A DNA stretch of 64,000 bases from Pseudomonadota bacterium (lineage in GTDB: Bacteria > Desulfobacterota > Desulfovibrionia > Desulfovibrionales > Desulfovibrionaceae): contig JAHIUW010000041.1 in NCBI GenBank assembly GCA_018816865.1, positions 27,755 through 91,754 on the forward strand, in the 5' to 3' direction. A model generated the notes under the pieces. The model was not told the DNA's origin. It did not search any database and was given only the letters and a program-made list of their open reading frames with translations. Both the position numbers and the translations under genes were made by a program. Positions 62,643 through 64,000 of the stretch are shown piece after piece (positions within the stretch are counted from its first letter, which is position 1; each line of letters begins with the position of its first letter).

Positions 62643-63554
62643 ATGGCCAGAATCAAAGAGACAATGGCAAAACTCATCGACCAATACTTCATCACCCTGG
62701 AGACACAATTCAAGGATGCCCAAGTGTCTCGGGGGGTTGACCTGTCCAAGGTCGAGGGCATCGTCGCCCAGTTGGAGGAACTCTTCAAGCATCGTTCGCT
62801 GAACTCCTGGCAAGATGCCTACCGCGCCGAGCAACTCTTGATTCCCATCCTGCCTGACCAGCGGCTGGACTCTGAAATCAACCGCCGGATGCGCCAATCC
62901 AGAAAGATGCTGGACCCTGAAACCATCAAGGCCTACGCCGAAGAACCCAGGGACACCGCAACCCACAAGCGATCCCTGCTTGCGAACCTGACCGCGGACC
63001 TGCAATGGGCCTACAGTTCGCGCACCCTGCGACGGGAATGCCTGCACTGCGCCACGGTGACGGGGTGCTGGTTCTTCATCGGGGCCTTCATCCTCTTCTT
63101 TCTGTCGATAATGTTCTCGAGCCTGTTGATCCATCTCTTGAACTACGGCACCTATCTCATGCTGCACGCCATTCTGGCAGGAGCCCTCGGGGCCTCGTAC
63201 AGCACCCTGACCACGGTCAAGACCTACCCTCAGGACGTGCCCGTCGAGAAGGTCCAGACCCTGTGCAGCTTCGGCTACATCCTGTCGAGGATATTGATCG
63301 GACTCTGCGCCGCCCAGATTCTGGTCTTCTTTCTCCAGTCGGGAGTCTTCTCTGGAGAGCTGATCCCCTGTCTGGACAGGGAGCACATTGCGAGTATGGA
63401 GGCCCCGGACTGGAGGCTGATCCCCTCAATCATCATCGACAAGCGGTTCTCGCTGCTGACCATCTACAGCTTTCTGGCGGGGTTCTCGGAAAAGCTCATC
63501 CCAAACCTGCTCTCCACCGTGGAGGCCAAGGTCCAGAGCCAGGGCAAGGGCTGA
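62643..63554 (+). CDS. Uncharacterised multi-pass membrane protein
   Basis: A 303-aa protein I do not recognise. Residues 1-135 are charged and helical ('GIVAQLEELFKHRSLNSWQDAY'). They are followed by three or four transmembrane helices ('WFFIGAFILFFLSIMFSS', 'LMLHAILAGALGAS', 'FGYILSRILIGLCAAQILVF') and a short end 'FLAGFSEKLIPNLLSTVE' that is similar in style to other uncharacterised bacterial membrane proteins. The ATG at 62643 has a GGAGG site. An 11-G tract in its leader suggests variable expression. Downstream is an IS-disrupted gene remnant. Confidence 0.75.
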   Translation: MARIKETMAKLIDQYFITLETQFKDAQVSRGVDLSKVEGIVAQLEELFKHRSLNSWQDAYRAEQLLIPILPDQRLDSEINRRMRQSRKMLDPETIKAYAEEPRDTATHKRSLLANLTADLQWAYSSRTLRRECLHCATVTGCWFFIGAFILFFLSIMFSSLLIHLLNYGTYLMLHAILAGALGASYSTLTTVKTYPQDVPVEKVQTLCSFGYILSRILIGLCAAQILVFFLQSGVFSGELIPCLDREHIASMEAPDWRLIPSIIIDKRFSLLTIYSFLAGFSEKLIPNLLSTVEAKVQSQGKG

Positions 63555-63596
63555 AGAGGCCGCTGCAGTGGGCAAAGGAGGGAGTGAAAAGGTAGG

Positions 63597-63884
63597 CTAC
63601 TGAGGGACGGTCTTGTCCTGGGTTTTGTTCTCCAGCCCCTTGAGGACGTCCTTGGGGACGATGGCGAACTGGGAGGGGTCGAAGGTCTTCAGATCATTGC
63701 TCATGATCACACTGTCTTCGGGGAAGTCGTACAGCTTCGCAAACGATCCGCTGATACCGGGCTGTATCACGGCGCCCTGCAGCTTCAGCTTTTCCCAAGA
63801 GGAAGCGATGGATTTGTCCTGAAGTTTGATATTATTCGAAGCCGCCAGATTCAACTCTCTGAGTGTAGTGAGATGGTTATCACC
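63597..63884 (-). pseudogene. 3' remnant of an unidentified gene, cut by an insertion
   Basis: A 95-codon C-terminal fragment on the minus strand, running from the edge of a probable insertion sequence (63884) to a stop at 63597. Residues such as 'NNIKLQDKSIASSWEKLKLQ' and 'FDPSQFAIVPKDVLKGLE' match no family I know. The open frame continues 22 codons into the insertion as 'HFHFCGQL', which reads as IS terminal sequence rather than gene. The 5' part would lie beyond the right end of the window, if it survives. Confidence 0.5.
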
Positions 63885-64000
63885 TGACAGTTGGCCACAA
63901 AAGTGAAAGTGGTCATGCCGTCCTTGGCTGGGGTACGGTTGGAGTTGCAAAACTTCACCGGAACCTCAACACAGGAGAACGTCATGACCACGAGGAAGAA
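63885..64000 (+). mobile_element. Left end of a probable insertion sequence, continues beyond window
   Basis: From TGACAG at 63885 the sequence runs through a terminal region (TGGCCAC...AAAGTGGTCA) that resembles IS3-type ends and a short leader. At 63984 an ATG with an AGGAGA site starts a frame reading Met-Thr-Thr-Arg-Lys-Lys, a common start of IS3/IS66-type small transposase ORFs. Only six codons are inside the window, so the IS family is uncertain. Confidence 0.45.

Noticed and set aside
63885..63950. The 5' 22 codons of the minus-strand ORF ending at 63597
   Set aside because: They read through the apparent IS end, so they are not original gene sequence.

Overview
This window looks like a chromosomal segment of a GC-rich sulfate-reducing bacterium of the Desulfovibrionales (Desulfovibrio and relatives). 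This is inferred from gene content and protein style, not from a database match. Pointers are an adenylate kinase with a metal-binding LID (C128/H134/C150/C153), a precorrin-2 dehydrogenase gene beside hemA (consistent with a siroheme-type tetrapyrrole route), the futalosine menaquinone enzyme MqnA, a PxxKW cysteine-rich protein, several c-di-GMP and two-component proteins, and a likely selenoprotein. Apart from one AT-rich gene and a probable insertion sequence at the right edge, it reads as ordinary core genome. There is one tRNA (Trp), no rRNA and no CRISPR array.

Layout. 0-4.5 kb: 3' part of a PAS histidine kinase, rsmE-rarA, and an HDOD protein. 4.5-8.2 kb (minus strand): a D-threonine-aldolase-like PLP enzyme and two overlapping glycosyltransferases. 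8.4-11.2 kb: tetrapyrrole operon of precorrin-2 dehydrogenase, a HemX/CcsA-like protein and hemA. 11.3-15 kb: a small conserved-looking protein, tilS, adk, a 37-aa membrane ORF between two nearly identical hairpins, and mqnA. 15-21 kb (minus): an AT-rich orphan gene, then two complete potassium uptake systems (KtrAB-like and TrkAH). 21-33 kb (minus): rpsT, glyS-glyQ-recO-rodZ-like-surA-PpiC lipoprotein-mfd, and cheW. 33-35 kb: a 73-aa protein, tRNA-Trp and ugd. 35.2-41.7 kb: a tight operon pdxJ-acpS-nnrDE-CBS-tsaE-lysC-cimA. 41.7-46 kb: two membrane-anchored proteins (one with a lysozyme-like domain), a receiver-TPR-PilZ protein and an esterase. 46-54 kb: two tandem amidohydrolases, the PxxKW protein, an M20 hydrolase, mnmG and a PilZ protein. 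54-63.6 kb: corC-lnt-prfB-GGDEF-minD-like, then hup-selenoprotein-dapF-dapA, and an unknown membrane protein. 63.6 kb to the end: a gene remnant cut by an apparent insertion sequence.

The strongest non-routine signals are: (1) a UGA-interrupted exported protein at 59783-60673. It has a Cys-Pro-Thr-Sec motif and a bacterial SECIS-like hairpin just after the UGA. It resembles the N-terminus of UshA-type 5'-nucleotidases but has lost the usual metal ligands; conventional gene calling would begin it about 108 codons too late. (2) A four-copy family of about 120-bp nested palindromes, all just after stop codons between 11.2 and 21.8 kb. (3) A programmed +1 frameshift in prfB. (4) A duplicated GCAA-tetraloop hairpin bracketing a tiny membrane ORF. 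(5) An 11-G tract in the leader of an unknown membrane protein gene. (6) A receiver domain with Glu in place of the phospho-accepting Asp. (7) Tandem deaminase-like amidohydrolases that may relate to the futalosine pathway represented by mqnA.
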